Origin: Verrucomicrobiota bacterium
Lineage (GTDB): Bacteria > Verrucomicrobiota > Verrucomicrobiia > Verrucomicrobiales > Akkermansiaceae
Assembly: GCA_026397695.1 (NCBI GenBank)
Contig: JAPLUJ010000370.1
Span: 1-7,105 of the forward strand
Reading direction: 5' to 3'
Length of the DNA: 7,105 bases
A program made the position numbers and the translations under genes. Position 1 is the stretch's first letter. Every line of letters begins with the position of its first letter. The notes below the pieces were generated by a model, which was not told the origin of the DNA, searched no databases, and worked only from the letters and a program-made list of their open reading frames with translations. Below are positions 5,567 through 7,105 of the stretch, piece after piece.

Positions 5567-6976
5567 ATGAACACACAAACCACCCGCCGTGATTTTCTAT
5601 CCACCACCACCGCGCTTGCCGGAGGCTCCATGTTACTTGCCAGCGCAGGTTCAGCGCGCGGGCAAAGCCCGCAGCCGTCCGCAACTGCGGCCCGCCACCC
5701 CACGCTCGCTCAAGTGGACGTGCTGGTTGTCGGCGGCGGACCGGCCGGAATCGGGGCCGCCCTGGGCGCGGCGCACAAAGGCGCAAAGACGCTCCTGATA
5801 GAGAACCATTCGTTTTTCGGCGGTGTTGCAGCCTGGTCCATGGGCATGCAAATCAACCAAATGCGTCCCGCCGCCAAAGCACGCTCCCGGATCCACGAAT
5901 TGCTGATAGATAAACTGAAGATATATGGTGATCAGGCGATCCGGCTCGGCCGGCATGAGATTTGGTGCAACGTCGAATATCTGAAAGTGGCGGTGCTCGA
6001 TGCTCTGGACGATGCCGGTTGCCGGTGTATGGTCCACCTGCGGGCTGCGGATGCCATCGTCGAGAACAACCGCGTGACGGGTGTCGTGGTCGCCACCAAG
6101 CGGGGTCTGATGACGATCCTGGCCAAGACCGTGGTGGATTGCACGGGTGACGCCGATGTGGCCTATTACGCCGGTGCCGCGACGCTGATAGAGGCGGAGG
6201 CCTTGATGCCCATGACCCTCGGTTGGACCCTCACTAACATCGACCCTGCCAAAGTGCGTCCTGCCGACATCGGCAAGGCCATGCACCAGGCTCGTGGCAA
6301 GTATCCCTTGATCCCGTCGGGCTTCATTGAAGTGAAGCAAGTGGCCAACAGCACGAGTTGGTGGATCAACCATGCGGGCACGGCGGACCTCGGGCGGATC
6401 GATCCCACCGACGTGGAGCAGCGCACCCGCGCGGAGTGTTTCAGCCGCCGCCAGGCACTGCAAATGATCCAGGCGTTGCGCGACTCCGACAACCCGGCGC
6501 TCCGGCAGTTAGAATGGAGCGGCGCGGGACCACAGGTCAGTGTGCGTTAAAGCCGCCGCGTCAAGGGCGTGTATGTGCTCACCGAAGAGGATGCCATGAC
6601 CGGGCGGACCTTTGATGATGTTATCGCGTGGCGCAGCGGGTTCCTGGATCTGGGTGGACAAAAGGGCGGCAAGTATGTCAAAATGCAAATCCACGACGTG
6701 CCATACCGCGCCCTCATGCCGGAAAAACTCGATGGCCTGCTAACAGCCGGGCGCTGCATCTCGGCCACGCATGCCGCCGCCGCCGCCGGCAAGAGCATGG
6801 GCAACTGCATGGCGACCGGCCACGCGGCCGGCGTGGCGGCCAGCCTCGCCACAAAGCAGGAAATCCAGCCGCGCGATGTTAGTGTTAGAGAGATTCAGGA
6901 TGCCCTCCGCGCCGACGGCGTGGATCTAAATCCGCAGGAACGCGAACAAAAAGGCCTATTTCCACATTCGATCTAG
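5567..6976 (+). pseudogene. Tat-exported FAD-dependent oxidoreductase interrupted by an in-frame TAA
   Basis: The N-terminus has a twin-arginine signal (TTRRDFLS, Arg7-Arg8, then a hydrophobic stretch ending SAGSARG). A Rossmann FAD motif VVGGGPAGIG follows at 54-63, with the ribose-binding acidic residue at Glu79 (LLIEN) and the conserved VVDCTGDADVA near 192-202. TAA at 6548-6550 stops the frame after 327 residues. The same frame then continues for 141 codons with typical family sequence: SRRVKGVYVLTEEDAMTGR, FDDVIAWRSGFLD, HDVPYRALMPEKLDGLLTAG and the FAD-contact block GRCISATHAAAAAGKSMGNC, ending TAG. Relatives have VRESRR at this point, so GAA to TAA is a single G-to-T change. The family is FAD_oxidored; the substrate is unknown. 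A truncated product would lack the C-terminal FAD contacts. Apart from the stop, the gene looks under normal coding constraint. Confidence 0.85.
6548..6550 (+). other. In-frame premature stop (TAA, expected Glu)
   Basis: The codon lies between GPQVSVR and SRRVKGVYVLTEED, both highly conserved and in the same frame. Family members have Glu here, so GAA to TAA is the simplest origin. Nothing visible nearby (no SECIS-like stem, no obvious readthrough context) suggests recoding. Confidence 0.8.
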
Positions 6977-6977
6977 C

Positions 6978-7105
6978 CGACAGACCAGGTACAGATATGC
7001 GGATGCTCGTGCCGTGGAACTGACGGACGATGATTTCGAGCAGGGCAGACTGCCATTGAAACCCAGCGTAAACCCGCTAGACTTTCGACACAACCACCGC
7101 ATTTG
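6978..7105 (+). other. Short open stretch at window end, possible gene fragment
   Basis: One plus-strand frame is open from before 6978 to the window edge and reads RYADARAVELTDDDFEQGRL then PLKPSVNPLDFRHNHRI. The composition is protein-like, but there is no plausible start between the FAD gene stop and this stretch, so it may be a decapitated gene or chance. The family is not recognised. Confidence 0.25.

Noticed and set aside
5651..6463. Long minus-strand open frame of 270 codons
   Set aside because: It is antisense to the FAD oxidoreductase, which has clear FAD motifs. The frame is a by-product of GC-rich codon use.
6548..6550. Recoded TAA (genetic code change or programmed readthrough)
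   Set aside because: TAA also appears as the natural end of the propeller gene, and no recoding signal is visible. Nonsense mutation or sequence error is simpler.

Overview
The window looks like accessory DNA from a GC-rich bacterium of the Planctomycetota-Verrucomicrobiota-Lentisphaerota/Kiritimatiellota group. The pointers are a planctomycete-type cytochrome c domain (CxxCH followed by HDG) fused to an FGE-sulfatase (SUMF1) domain, a relative of the hydrazine synthase alpha-like family, an ORF6N protein, a Tat-exported FAD oxidoreductase, and a lack of clear Shine-Dalgarno sites before the starts. The phylum call is inference from gene content; no RNA gene or marker gene is present.

Layout. 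2-1419 (+): 3' part of a cytochrome c-FGE fusion gene, broken by a frameshift near 1022-1027. About 1442-1600 (-): what looks like an orphan C-terminal fragment. 1605-2651 (-): intact secreted WD40-like (PD40) beta-propeller protein. 2652-3049: intergenic stretch with a small remnant of an ORF6N gene 3' end and a 20-bp palindrome. 3050-3604 (+): intact ORF6N-domain gene carrying a perfect 33-bp palindrome inside its coding sequence. 3681-4319 (+): exported FGE-sulfatase protein whose C-terminal part has been removed in frame. 4369-5101 (-): a heavily deleted hydrazine-synthase-alpha-like cytochrome gene, readable only as three pieces in three frames. 5102-5566: non-coding stretch with a piece of a purine-rich dispersed repeat. 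5567-6976 (+): FAD-dependent oxidoreductase interrupted by one in-frame TAA. 6977-7105: end region with a short open stretch.

Taken together this reads as a gene graveyard for exported and periplasmic proteins. Four of the six larger genes are broken, three of them by loss of internal sequence while both flanks stay well conserved. Only the beta-propeller and the ORF6N gene are clearly intact. There is no visible operon and strands alternate, so I see no shared pathway beyond export. The most unusual signals are the 33-bp palindrome in the ORF6N gene, the repeated internal-deletion pattern, the duplicated ORF6N 3' end, and a bias to CTAAC/GTTAG that is absent from 2801-4375. All counts are by eye and family assignments are from memory of conserved motifs, without a database search.
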